In this document: positions 15,071-22,777 of the stretch, piece by piece | How the letters are laid out: the number at the start of each line of letters is the position of its first letter | Position numbering within the stretch: position 1 is the first letter of the stretch | Source: an uncultured Alcaligenaceae bacterium | Lineage (GTDB): Bacteria > Pseudomonadota > Gammaproteobacteria > Burkholderiales > Burkholderiaceae_B | Direction of reading: 5' to 3' | Assembly: GCA_937995985.1 (NCBI GenBank) | Contig: CALKIR010000031.1 | Span: forward strand, 1-23,811 | DNA length: 23,811 nt | Notes under the pieces: generated by a model | Told to the model about the DNA's origin: nothing | The model's input: the letters and a program-made list of their open reading frames with translations, nothing else | Database searches by the model: none | Position numbers and translations under genes: made by a program

Positions 15071-15595
15071 TTATGGCTTGTCAAGAGGGGGCTGTTGGCC
15101 TTTCATGAGCTTGAGGCGAATGTTGTCGTAGATAAGATTATAAAAAAAGGAATAGGGCAGAAAGAAAAGGACTAAGCCTATATCTACAACGAGGGCATGC
15201 CAAAGTGTAGTATTGACCCACCATGCTACCAGGGGCACAACCATAATAATTAGGCCTATTTCAAAACAGCAGGCATGTAGGGCGCGCACCCATAAATTGC
15301 GTCGAAAGTGGTAGCGCCGTTGTAACATATCAAAGATCCAATTAAAAATCATGTTCCAAAGCATGGCCATGCCAGAGATCACAGCAGATAAGGCGGCCAT
15401 AGATAAAGCAGGCTTTTTAGTCATCCACATTGCTAAGGGAGTAGCAAATAGAATACCGAGCACCTCGAATAAAACAGCATGAAATATTCTTTCTTTTACT
15501 CCGCGTTGATAGAGTGCCTGCTCATTGATGAAGGCAAAATCCGCATGGGGCTGGGTAGTATTGAGACTAGAGGAGGGAGACTGCTGATCGGACAT
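15071..15595 (-). CDS. PACE-family multidrug/biocide efflux transporter
   Basis: An inner-membrane protein of 174 residues with four hydrophobic helices arranged as two tandem bacterial transmembrane pairs (about 36-55, 65-88, 104-126, 133-156). Each pair begins with the family pattern: RIFHAVLFE (36-44) and RALHACCFE (104-112). The second helix motif WNMIFN and closing YNLIYD are also typical. Glu44 corresponds to the essential glutamate near the N-terminus of AceI. Family members export chlorhexidine, acriflavine and, physiologically, short diamines by proton exchange; the substrate here is unknown. The frame opens with TTG at 15628, but ATG at 15595 is the natural start. The N-terminus has about 25 extra polar residues compared with AceI. 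No ribosome-binding site or adjacent LysR-type regulator is seen. Confidence 0.85.
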   Translation of the reverse strand: MSDQQSPSSSLNTTQPHADFAFINEQALYQRGVKERIFHAVLFEVLGILFATPLAMWMTKKPALSMAALSAVISGMAMLWNMIFNWIFDMLQRRYHFRRNLWVRALHACCFEIGLIIMVVPLVAWWVNTTLWHALVVDIGLVLFFLPYSFFYNLIYDNIRLKLMKGQQPPLDKP

Positions 15596-15740
15596 GATGA
15601 TAGATGGAGCGGTCCAAGTGACAAACAATATAGGGATTGTACCACCGCTTGTTCCTTTCTCTTTAATTAACTTAAGAGTGTTTTATTATGGGAGCTGTTA
15701 AACTTGAGGATATTGTTTTGTTCAGCATGAGGATCTAATT

Positions 15741-16349
15741 ATGAAATTAGCCCAGGGCTTAGGTCGCACTGTTGCGGCTTTGAGTGTTTTAACATTAGTA
15801 GCTTGTCATACCACTTCTCAAGAGACTGGTTCAGCGCTACAGGCGCCTACAGAGGAAACCGAGCCAGTACATGCAGCGACAGCAGCCCCTGTTGATCCCG
15901 GCACCCAAGCACGTCAGAGCGCACAGGAGGAAAGAAGGGCTGCTGAATATAGTCCTATGATGGTGTTTTTGGGTGATTTTGAGCCTGTGGATGGCTGGGT
16001 TGAGGTGGTCTTAGATGAGGAAACTACCTTGTACCTGCAGCCAGAGCCAAGCTTTACTCGTGATGATTTAATGTCTGTGGAAACCTATTCCTCAGAAAGT
16101 GGTGAGGGTCTGCTTGCTTTGACTTTGACTGGACCTGCGCGTCAGCGTTTGGCAGATTTAACTACTGATAACCCAGGTCGGCGTTTGGCCCTTGCTGTAG
16201 ATGGTACGTTGTTAGCTGTCCCTCGTTATTCAGAGCCATTAACTAATGGGCAGTTGGTATTTATGGTGGGTACCGTAGAAAATGCTCAAATAGCGGCTCA
16301 AATTATTGCTGGTAATGACGGCCGAGCGCAGCCTTATAGCAACGATTAA
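15741..16349 (+). CDS. Lipoprotein with a SecD P1-head-like domain
   Basis: A predicted lipoprotein of 202 residues: signal peptide with lipobox LVAC and acylated Cys22. A low-complexity linker rich in Ala, Glu, Pro and Gln spans about 23-70. The C-terminal part (about 115-198) follows the pattern of the periplasmic SecD P1 head subdomain: LLALTLTGPARQRLADLT, then NPGRRLALAVDGTLLAVPR, then a GTVENAQIAAQIIAG end. None of the SecD membrane helices is present. Since the residue after Cys is His, outer-membrane sorting is likely by the usual +2 rule. AGGA lies seven bases before ATG. The gene lies 83 bases upstream of pyrB on the same strand with no clear terminator, so co-transcription is possible. 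Function unknown; a link to secretion is only structural inference. Confidence 0.7.
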   Translation: MKLAQGLGRTVAALSVLTLVACHTTSQETGSALQAPTEETEPVHAATAAPVDPGTQARQSAQEERRAAEYSPMMVFLGDFEPVDGWVEVVLDEETTLYLQPEPSFTRDDLMSVETYSSESGEGLLALTLTGPARQRLADLTTDNPGRRLALAVDGTLLAVPRYSEPLTNGQLVFMVGTVENAQIAAQIIAGNDGRAQPYSND

Positions 16350-16386
16350 TGCGTAAGCCATTCCCTTAAACAGGTCGATGTGCATT

Positions 16387-16411
16387 AAAATATACGCAAT
16401 GTGTATATTTT
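16387..16411 (+). promoter_or_regulatory. Palindrome upstream of pyrB, possible operator
   Basis: A perfect 9-bp inverted repeat, AAAATATAC and GTATATTTT, separated by seven bases, ends 21 bases before the pyrB ATG. The right arm contains TATATT, which could serve as a -10. Size and symmetry suit a dimeric regulator. The stem is too AT-rich to be a convincing terminator. Confidence 0.45.
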
Positions 16412-16432
16412 TAGGACCTTAAGGACATTATT

Positions 16433-17731
16433 ATGGCGGTTGCTCAACAGGTTTTTTTGCGCGATGCAATGCGCAAACTCAATTTAACCCGTGATATGTT
16501 TTCTGCTCGTATCGGGGTAAAGCGGCGGGCATTAGACTCATGGTTATTACCAGAAAACTCATTAGACTTTCGGGTAATGCCGGAGGTAGTGCGTCGTTTC
16601 GTGACCGAGATTGTAGAAAATGAGGCACTCTTAGAGAAGTACGCAGATAGTGCGCCCCGTCGGGGGAGTTTGCGCGATCGCATTGCTATTAATGGCAAGC
16701 ATCAGCTGCTTTCTGTCGATCAATTTACCCGTGATAGTGTCGAAGAGTTATTTTCCTTGGCTGATATTATGCAACCTATCGCACGCCGTCAAAAGGTATC
16801 ACGGGTGCTAGAGGGAGCGGTGTTAGGGAATTTATTCTTTGAGGCCAGCACCCGCACACGAGTGAGCTTCGGGGCAGCATTTTGTCGTTTGGGCGGCTCT
16901 GTCTGCGATACAACAGGGTTTACTTTTTCTTCCATGGCTAAGGGGGAGTCTATTTACGATACCAGCCGTGTCATGGGCGGGTATGTCGATGCGATGGTGA
17001 TTCGTCATCCTGAACAGGGTTCTGTGGCAGAGTTTGCTGCGGCGACTAATATTCCAGTAGTAAATGGAGGGGACGGAGCGGGTGAGCATCCAAGCCAAGC
17101 TTTATTAGATCTTTATACTATTTTGACCGAGTTCTCACGTTTGGGTAAGTTGTTAGACGGCGCACATGTGGCCGTTATTGGGGATCTCAAATATGGGCGT
17201 ACGGTCCATTCCTTAGTCAAGTTATTAGCCTTGTATCGGGGCTTAAAATTTACTTTGGCCTCGCCTCCTGGTTTGGAAATGCCAACAGAAATTATTGAGG
17301 CCATGGCGCGTCAGGGAAATCATGTCATCGAGCAGACCCATGATTTAGCCAAGGGTATTCAGGGGGCGGATGTGATTTATGCCACTCGAGTCCAAAAAGA
17401 GCGTTTACAGTCCGAGGATATTCAGGGTTATAGTCCCGATTTTCAGATTACTCAAGCTTTAGTTGATCGGTATTGTGACAAGGATACCATCATTATGCAT
17501 CCGTTACCGCGTGATAGTCGGCCTCTGGCTAATGATTTGAGCACTGATCTTAACAAAGATCCACGACTGGCTATTTTTCGACAAACCGATAATGGTATCC
17601 CAATTAGAATGGCTATATTTGCCGTCTTGATGGGAGTGGAAAATTTAGTACAACATTCTATGCGTGATGTGACTTGGAGCCCTCCTTCTCATATTGGGCC
17701 CGATGATGCACTATTTCATGGGATGTACTAA
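16433..17731 (+). CDS. pyrB: Aspartate carbamoyltransferase with N-terminal HTH-like domain
   Basis: This catalyses carbamoyl phosphate plus aspartate to N-carbamoylaspartate, the committed step of pyrimidine synthesis. The catalytic part (about 90-405) has the carbamoyl phosphate motif STRTR (139-143), Lys170 in SMAKGES (matching the E. coli Lys84 loop), HPSQ (219-222), GDLKYGRT (250-257) and HPLPRD (356-361). At 432 residues it exceeds the usual ~310 because of an N-terminal extension of about 75 residues. That part (RDAMRKLNLTRDMFSARIGV, then RRALDSWLLP) looks like a helix-turn-helix. A short C-terminal tail of about 25 residues is also extra. I remember similar extended proteins in Bordetella and Burkholderia. 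No pyrI is nearby. AAGGA lies seven bases before the ATG. The extension might bind DNA or only aid oligomerisation. Confidence 0.9.
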   Translation: MAVAQQVFLRDAMRKLNLTRDMFSARIGVKRRALDSWLLPENSLDFRVMPEVVRRFVTEIVENEALLEKYADSAPRRGSLRDRIAINGKHQLLSVDQFTRDSVEELFSLADIMQPIARRQKVSRVLEGAVLGNLFFEASTRTRVSFGAAFCRLGGSVCDTTGFTFSSMAKGESIYDTSRVMGGYVDAMVIRHPEQGSVAEFAAATNIPVVNGGDGAGEHPSQALLDLYTILTEFSRLGKLLDGAHVAVIGDLKYGRTVHSLVKLLALYRGLKFTLASPPGLEMPTEIIEAMARQGNHVIEQTHDLAKGIQGADVIYATRVQKERLQSEDIQGYSPDFQITQALVDRYCDKDTIIMHPLPRDSRPLANDLSTDLNKDPRLAIFRQTDNGIPIRMAIFAVLMGVENLVQHSMRDVTWSPPSHIGPDDALFHGMY

Positions 17732-17739
17732 TAGCGGTT

Positions 17740-17773
17740 AGGGGGTAAAGAATGAGGCTTTTTGCCCCCTCTT
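17740..17773 (+). terminator. Probable pyrB terminator
   Basis: AGGGGG (17740-17745) pairs with CCCCCT (17765-17770), and the pairing extends inward through A/T and G-U pairs to about 12 bp. A short TTT follows. It begins eight bases after the pyrB stop. The T-run is weak. Confidence 0.6.
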
Positions 17774-17882
17774 TGATATGGGTTAAGATGCCTGCGCAAT
17801 AAAACAGCCATACTGAAAGAATCCAACCTGAGTCAGAGTACTGACCATTTGTAATTAGGTTTTCTTTCTTTTGGAATTGAGC

Positions 17883-19019
17883 ATGCATTCATTTAAATTA
17901 CGGGATAAGCCTCTGTTGCCGATTGTTCAAGGAGGGATGGGCGTAGGGGTATCGGCACATCGTTTAGCGGGTACAGTGGCCTCCTACGGGGCAATGGGTA
18001 CCATTTCTAGTGTCGATCTCCGTCGCCATCATGAAGATTTAATGGATCCCGCGGGACTGCCTCAGGATAAAGCAGAACGAAAAAGAGAAATTAATAGAAA
18101 TAATCTTATTGCTCTGGACAGAGAGATACGCGCTGCAAAAGAGTTAAGCCAAGGAAAAGGGGCTATTGCGGTTAATGTGATGAAAGCGGTCAGTGCGTAT
18201 CCGGAGTATGTGCGTCAGGCATGTGAAAGTGGTGCGGATGCGATTGTTGTTGGTGCTGGGCTGCCTCTAGATTTGCCTGAGCTGACCAAGGACTTTCCTC
18301 AAGTGGCTTTAATACCTATTTTATCGGATGCCCGAGGGGTGCGAATTATCTTGCGTCGTTGGGGGCGTTATGGGGTGCGGCCGGATGCTATTGTGATAGA
18401 GAATCCACAAGTTGCGGCAGGTCATTTGGGGGTGACCGATGAAAATGATTTGCATGCTGCGCGCTTTGGTTTCGCTCAGGTCATGAATGAAATAAAGGTG
18501 TTATTTGAGCAAATGGGCTTAGAAGAGGGCATTCCTATTATTGCTGCAGGGGGAGTGCATCGGCCGCAACAGGTTACGGCATTGCTTTCTTTGGGGGCAA
18601 GTGCGGTACAACTCGGCAGTGCATTTGCAGTCACTGATGAGTGTGATGCGCATGAAAATTTTAAAAAAGTAATGGCTGAGGCAGCTCCTGAGGATATTGT
18701 AACTTTTAATAGTGTAGTGGGCATTCCTGCTCGAGCAATACGTACCCCCTGGTTAGACGCTTATTTACATAAAGAGGAAAAGCTTCAAACGGTAGCTAGA
18801 GAGCGGGCATGTACAGAAGGTTGGGATTGCTTAAGCTTTTGTGGATTACGTGATGGCGTAAGTCGGGCTGGGCAATTTTGCATTAATAGACAGTTAGTGT
18901 ATGCGCTCAAAGGAGATGTCCAAAGAGGATTGTTTTTCCGTAGTGCAGAGCCATTGCCTTTTGGTCAAGAGATACGCTCAGTAGGGGAATTATTAGACTA
19001 TTTGCTTGCAGATGTTTAA
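17883..19019 (+). CDS. Nitronate monooxygenase family flavoprotein
   Basis: A probable FMN-dependent TIM-barrel enzyme of the nitronate monooxygenase / 2-nitropropane dioxygenase family, 378 residues. Visible motifs are PIVQGGMGVGVSAHRLAGTV (13-32), IAVNVM (95-100), GADAIVVGAG (117-126), VAAGHLG with the conserved catalytic His181, and the phosphate-binding IIAAGGV...GASAVQLGSAF (219-248). Unlike short family members it has an extended C-terminus with Cys310, Cys316, Cys320 and Cys333 followed by the GLFFRS segment. This layout recalls a subgroup of the family; the exact reaction is therefore uncertain. The frame opens with TTG at 17871 but ATG at 17883, with GGAA upstream, is preferred. It is convergent with the Bug receptor gene, and no obvious partner gene is adjacent. 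Confidence 0.85.
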   Translation: MHSFKLRDKPLLPIVQGGMGVGVSAHRLAGTVASYGAMGTISSVDLRRHHEDLMDPAGLPQDKAERKREINRNNLIALDREIRAAKELSQGKGAIAVNVMKAVSAYPEYVRQACESGADAIVVGAGLPLDLPELTKDFPQVALIPILSDARGVRIILRRWGRYGVRPDAIVIENPQVAAGHLGVTDENDLHAARFGFAQVMNEIKVLFEQMGLEEGIPIIAAGGVHRPQQVTALLSLGASAVQLGSAFAVTDECDAHENFKKVMAEAAPEDIVTFNSVVGIPARAIRTPWLDAYLHKEEKLQTVARERACTEGWDCLSFCGLRDGVSRAGQFCINRQLVYALKGDVQRGLFFRSAEPLPFGQEIRSVGELLDYLLADV

Positions 19020-19059
19020 GCGCATGGCTGCTCTATGGTATTGCTGTGCGAAATATTTT

Positions 19060-19100
19060 ACCCCCCAATTCCATGATGCTACTAAATAGAATTGGGGGGT
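19060..19100. terminator. Hairpin shared by convergent genes, likely bidirectional terminator
   Basis: A perfect 12-bp stem (19060-19071 with 19089-19100) including six G-C pairs and a 17-nt loop lies midway between the NMO and Bug gene stops. Neither side has a true T-run (TGAGAT on plus, AAAATATTT on minus), so efficiency is uncertain, but stability and position support a terminator. Confidence 0.65.
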
Positions 19101-19123
19101 GAGATAGGCTTAAAAAGCTAATT

Positions 19124-20143
19124 TTATTCTGCAGAAATACCAGTTTCTGCAATGATAGTGGCCCATTTATCGGTTTCTTCTTTTAGGTAGTCGCGCAGCT
19201 CTTCTGGTCGAGAACCTATTTTTTCTGCACCAATTCCGTTAAAAATTTCCGTAACTTTGTCGCTATTCATCGCTTTAAGCATGGCAGCATTTAACTGCTC
19301 GATGATCTCTTTTGGTGTGCCTGCTGGTGCAAAGGTAGCAAACCAAGGTACTAAAGCGTAGTCCTCTATGCCACTTTCAGCCATTGTTGGCAGATCAGGT
19401 AAGGTCTTAGAGCGTTCGGGCGTGGTAATGGCCAAAGCTTTTAGCTTGCCCGAATCTATATGAGGTTTAGCAGAGGTGATGCTATCAAACATATAATCTA
19501 CCTGTCCACTTAATAAGTCTGCCACAGCTGGGCCGCTGCCTCGGTAGGGAATATGCAGCATATCTAAGTCTGTTAAATAGGTGAATAAGGCGCCAGCAAG
19601 GTGTATCGAAGTGCCTATGCCTGCTGAGGCATAGGTGTATTGGCCTGGTTCTTGTTGCACTTGAGTAACAAGGTCTTGGACTGAGTGGATATCATCCCGA
19701 TTGGCCTGAGTCACAAGTATGTTAGGAACAGCCGCTACTAAAGAAATAGGCTCAAAGTCCTCTATAGGGTCAAAGCCTAAGTTAGGGTAGAGGGCTGGAT
19801 TAACAGCCATACCATTGGCTGCGATCATGATGGTATAACCATCAGGTTTGGCTTTGGCTACGTGGGCAGCGCCAATATTGCCTCCTGCTCCTGGACGGTT
19901 TTCTACTACAATTGGTTGACCTAAATCTTGGCTCATTTCTTCGCTCAGTACTCGTGCAATAGCATCCATTGCACCACCAGGAGGGAAGGGGACAACCCAA
20001 GTGATGGTGCGGCTAGGATAGTCATTGGCATGGGCAGCAAGGGGAAGCAAGGCTGTTGCACACAGCAATTTTGTCGCTGTCCATATTTTTTTTATTAGGC
20101 GTGTTGAGCGTATTGGTTGTTTTTTGCTGTTATGGCTAATCAT
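19124..20143 (-). CDS. Bug-family (TctC-like) periplasmic solute-binding protein
   Basis: A periplasmic receptor of 339 residues with a long signal peptide (basic 1-20, hydrophobic 21-36, cleavage after AHA at 39). It shows the Bug signatures VPFPPGGAMDAIAR (51-64), VVENRPGAGGNIGA (79-92) and KAKPDGYT (97-104). Bug proteins feed tripartite tricarboxylate transporters or act as sensors, binding carboxylates, amino acids or nicotinate; the ligand is not readable here. No TctA or TctB membrane genes are near, so it is an orphan, as is common in Bordetella and relatives where this family is greatly expanded. AGGAGG lies six bases before ATG, a strong site. It stands alone between a convergent hairpin and the region 20144-20287. 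Confidence 0.92.
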   Translation of the reverse strand: MISHNSKKQPIRSTRLIKKIWTATKLLCATALLPLAAHANDYPSRTITWVVPFPPGGAMDAIARVLSEEMSQDLGQPIVVENRPGAGGNIGAAHVAKAKPDGYTIMIAANGMAVNPALYPNLGFDPIEDFEPISLVAAVPNILVTQANRDDIHSVQDLVTQVQQEPGQYTYASAGIGTSIHLAGALFTYLTDLDMLHIPYRGSGPAVADLLSGQVDYMFDSITSAKPHIDSGKLKALAITTPERSKTLPDLPTMAESGIEDYALVPWFATFAPAGTPKEIIEQLNAAMLKAMNSDKVTEIFNGIGAEKIGSRPEELRDYLKEETDKWATIIAETGISAE

Positions 20144-20235
20144 AACAGACCTCCTTTTAATGACTAATATGAATAAGAGCGTTCCATTATTAAACGCTGT
20201 GCGCCGGAGGTCTAAGATCTTTTTTGTATGGATTT

Positions 20236-20255
20236 ATACTATTTTTGCATAGTAT
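20236..20255. repeat. Inverted repeat in the Bug gene upstream region
   Basis: ATACTAT and ATAGTAT form a perfect 7-bp inverted repeat with a six-base spacer, about 95 bases before the Bug gene start. On the minus strand it overlaps TATAAA (20238-20233), a possible -10, so it could be an operator. No adjacent regulator gene exists to support this. Confidence 0.35.
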
Positions 20256-20287
20256 TGCGCCTAATTTGAAAAATATAAAAAAACTTA

Positions 20288-20815
20288 TCAAAGCAGTGTC
20301 ATTTGCTGAAGGTGCTCAGTTGGTTTTTTGTCTTTTCGAGTGGTTTTTTTAGCTCTGCGTCGCTCTGGCTCGGCTACAGGTTGTTGCTCTTGTTGAGGCG
20401 TTGGCAGAGGCTCTAATAAGCTATTTTGTTTGGGCTCTTGGCGATGCTGATTTACAGCAGAGGCATGGGGTTGAGCAATGGCGTGCGCTGTTTTGAGCGC
20501 AGTAGTAAATAAGTCCGAACCAGCCGATTGGTAAGTGGTATTGAGTTGCTCTGGTGCATATAGGGAAAGATCAAAGCGACCATTGACAATGCCTATTTCA
20601 CGCAAGATGGCGAGTGCCCGTAAGGGGTTTTTAAACCGACGGGGCTCTTTGCTGCGAGCGGTAACTAAGACAGCATGTTGGCCGGAACGCATTTCTATTT
20701 CAATAAAAAAAGCATCCCCCTGAGCTTTCAGTACAACACCACTGACTCCGCCTGCTTGGGTGGTGGCACGGAGTTGTTGGAGTGTGAAAAAATGGCTGGG
20801 ATTGCTATAACACAT
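20288..20815 (-). CDS. Small protein resembling ParC-family partition-associated proteins
   Basis: A 175-residue protein with no signal peptide or membrane segment. The N-terminal part (about 10-85) reads TLQQLRATTQAGGVSGVVL, then QGDAFFIEIEMRSGQHAVL, then RRFKNPLRALAILREIGI. It looks from memory like the small ParC-family partition-associated proteins found on plasmids and integrative elements of proteobacteria; I could not verify this. The C-terminal third (about 120-175) is polar, Gln/Pro-rich, then strongly basic (RRRAKK, RKDKK), consistent with an unstructured nucleic-acid-binding tail. It begins 19 bases after the Nudix gene stop and is probably co-transcribed with it. No ribosome-binding site precedes the ATG. 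No parA or parB is in the window. Function should be treated as unknown. Confidence 0.6.
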   Translation of the reverse strand: MCYSNPSHFFTLQQLRATTQAGGVSGVVLKAQGDAFFIEIEMRSGQHAVLVTARSKEPRRFKNPLRALAILREIGIVNGRFDLSLYAPEQLNTTYQSAGSDLFTTALKTAHAIAQPHASAVNQHRQEPKQNSLLEPLPTPQQEQQPVAEPERRRAKKTTRKDKKPTEHLQQMTLL

Positions 20816-20834
20816 AGAGTTAGTACTGGTTCAA

Positions 20835-21245
20835 TCAAAAAAATTGGATGAAATGAGCGTTGATAACGCGTTGAGCTAAAGGGGCAAGCAGCAGCGACTG
20901 GGTGTGCGCCGGGCTAAACCAATGAGCTTGTTTAATTTCGGCCCCTACTTGTATTGGGCCGGGCCAATAGAGTGTATACAAAGAGGCTTGGACGGTATAA
21001 CCTTTTTCATTCGCCGCGGGCGCACTAAACTGACCCACATAGTGTGGCAGATAAGCCGGCACAGAGATAGAAAGCTCTTCGTATAATTCGCGTGTCAGTG
21101 CTGTGATGGGCGACTCAAAGGCTTCTATTTTGCCTCCTGCCAACATATAGTGCTGGGCGCGTTCTTTGCGTACTAAAAGAACTTGTTTGGCGTCGTTATG
21201 CAGCAGGGCAACAGCAAGATGTAATATTTGCGGCATCTTCATCAA
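20835..21245 (-). CDS. Nudix hydrolase
   Basis: A cytoplasmic Nudix-fold enzyme of 136 residues. The Nudix box is clear: Gly38, Glu44, Arg52-Glu53, Glu56-Glu57 in GKIEAFESPITALTRELYEE. The usual Gly near the end of the box is Ser59, a tolerated variant. The metal-binding glutamates are intact, so pyrophosphohydrolase activity on a nucleoside diphosphate derivative is expected, with substrate unknown. Two ATG codons near the start (MMKM) leave the exact start open by one to three codons. It is divergent from argG, with only about 70 bases between the two start codons, and is followed closely by the basic-tailed gene. Confidence 0.88.
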   Translation of the reverse strand: MMKMPQILHLAVALLHNDAKQVLLVRKERAQHYMLAGGKIEAFESPITALTRELYEELSISVPAYLPHYVGQFSAPAANEKGYTVQASLYTLYWPGPIQVGAEIKQAHWFSPAHTQSLLLAPLAQRVINAHFIQFF

Positions 21246-21275
21246 AATTAAGCTGGAAGCTTTGGTGTTGAACGA

Positions 21276-21281
21276 TATAAT
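21276..21281 (+). promoter_or_regulatory. -10 element of the argG promoter
   Basis: A perfect TATAAT lies 37 bases before the argG ATG. The region 17 bp upstream (CTGGAA) is a poor -35. The promoter overlaps the divergent Nudix gene upstream region. Confidence 0.45.
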
Positions 21282-21317
21282 AGAGCATTGTTTTTCTTTG
21301 TACCAGTGTGGCAGATT

Positions 21318-22673
21318 ATGACAGCGACAATTTTAGAGACTATTCCAGTAAATCAAAAGGTAGGTATTGCTTTTTCTGGCGGGTTGGACACCAGCGCCGC
21401 AATCTTGTGGATGCGTGAAAAGGGCAGCATACCGTATGCATATACCGCTAATTTAGGTCAACCCGATGAAACTGACTATGAGGCTATTCCCAGGCAAGCC
21501 CTTTCGTATGGTGCAGAAAAGGCACGGCTAATTGACTGTCGTGAGCAACTAGTTAATGAAGGTATTGCTGCCATTCAAAGTGGTGCGTTTCATGTGACCA
21601 CTGCTGGAGTTACTTATTTTAACACCACCCCCTTAGGCCGGGCCGTCACTGGTACGATGCTGGTTGCGGCAATGAAAGAGGATGATGTTCATATTTGGGG
21701 CGATGGCAGCACCTATAAGGGTAATGATATTGAGCGCTTTTATCGCTATGGATTGCTGACTAATCCTAAGTTGAAAATCTACAAGCCATGGTTAGATCAG
21801 CAGTTTATTGATGAGTTAGGCGGCCGAGCTGAAATGTCAGCGTTTATGCAGGCACATGGTTTTGCCTATCGCATGTCGGCTGAAAAGGCTTATTCCACTG
21901 ATTCTAATATTTTAGGGGCCACCCATGAGGCCAAAGATTTAGAATTCTTGAATACCAGCATGCACATTGTTGAGCCAATCATGGGGGTGCCTTTCTGGCG
22001 CAAAGACCTTGATATTGAGCCTGAGGTGGTGACTGTGCGTTTTGAGCAAGGGGTGCCCGTTGCTTTAAATGGTCAGAGATATCATGATTTGGTTGCATTG
22101 ATGCTTGAGGCCAATCGTATCGGTGGGCGTCATGGTTTGGGCATGAGTGATCAAATTGAAAATCGTATTATCGAGGCCAAGAGCCGTGGTATTTACGAGG
22201 CGCCTGGGATGGCTTTGTTGCATATTGCTTATGAGCGTCTGCTTACAGGAATTCATAACGAGGATACTATAGAGCAATATCGTATTAATGGCATCCGTTT
22301 GGGTCGGTTGCTTTATCAGGGGCGCTGGTTTGATCCTCAGGCCATTATGTTGCGTGAAAGTGCACAACGCTGGGTAGCACGTGCCATAACAGGTGAGGTG
22401 ACCTTAGAGTTGCGTCGAGGCAATGACTATACAATTTTGGATACCCAGTCTGATAATTTGAGTTACCATCCAGAGCGGCTCACTATGGAAAAAGAGGGGG
22501 ATGATAGCTTTACTCCGCGCGATCGCATTGGACAACTTACAATGCGTAATTTGGATATTGCAGATACTCGCGATAAGCTGTTTACTTATACGCAAGCAGG
22601 CTTATTGACAGCCACTCATGATGGGCAGTTTTTGCGGCTTAAGAGTGAATCCGAAGGCGCCACTGATGATTAA
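21318..22673 (+). CDS. argG: Argininosuccinate synthase
   Basis: Catalyses citrulline plus aspartate plus ATP to argininosuccinate, the seventh step of arginine synthesis. From ATG at 21318 it has 451 residues, the length of the E. coli-type (class II) ArgG rather than the ~400-residue form. The PP-loop AFSGGLDTS (18-26) binds ATP. YKGNDIERF is the conserved citrulline/aspartate region, and ESAQRWVAR near the C-terminal third is also typical. The frame is open back to a TTG at 21288, which is rejected because the family N-terminus fits ATG. Only GGCAG precedes the start as a weak ribosome-binding site. It faces argF, which makes the citrulline substrate. Confidence 0.96.
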   Translation: MTATILETIPVNQKVGIAFSGGLDTSAAILWMREKGSIPYAYTANLGQPDETDYEAIPRQALSYGAEKARLIDCREQLVNEGIAAIQSGAFHVTTAGVTYFNTTPLGRAVTGTMLVAAMKEDDVHIWGDGSTYKGNDIERFYRYGLLTNPKLKIYKPWLDQQFIDELGGRAEMSAFMQAHGFAYRMSAEKAYSTDSNILGATHEAKDLEFLNTSMHIVEPIMGVPFWRKDLDIEPEVVTVRFEQGVPVALNGQRYHDLVALMLEANRIGGRHGLGMSDQIENRIIEAKSRGIYEAPGMALLHIAYERLLTGIHNEDTIEQYRINGIRLGRLLYQGRWFDPQAIMLRESAQRWVARAITGEVTLELRRGNDYTILDTQSDNLSYHPERLTMEKEGDDSFTPRDRIGQLTMRNLDIADTRDKLFTYTQAGLLTATHDGQFLRLKSESEGATDD

Positions 22674-22689
22674 TTAGGTTGAGCCGATG

Positions 22690-22725
22690 AAAAAGCCCCT
22701 GAAAGATGATTCAGGGGCTTTTTTT
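22690..22725. terminator. Bidirectional terminator between argG and argF
   Basis: A 14-bp stem (22690-22703 with 22710-22723, six-base loop) has a seven-T run on the plus strand and an A-run giving a T-run on the minus strand. It lies 16 bases after the argG stop and serves both convergent genes. Confidence 0.9.
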
Positions 22726-22777
22726 AATAGTAATTGGGAGGGTAAAAAGTCTCTAGGTTGGACTGTTTGAGTAAGGA

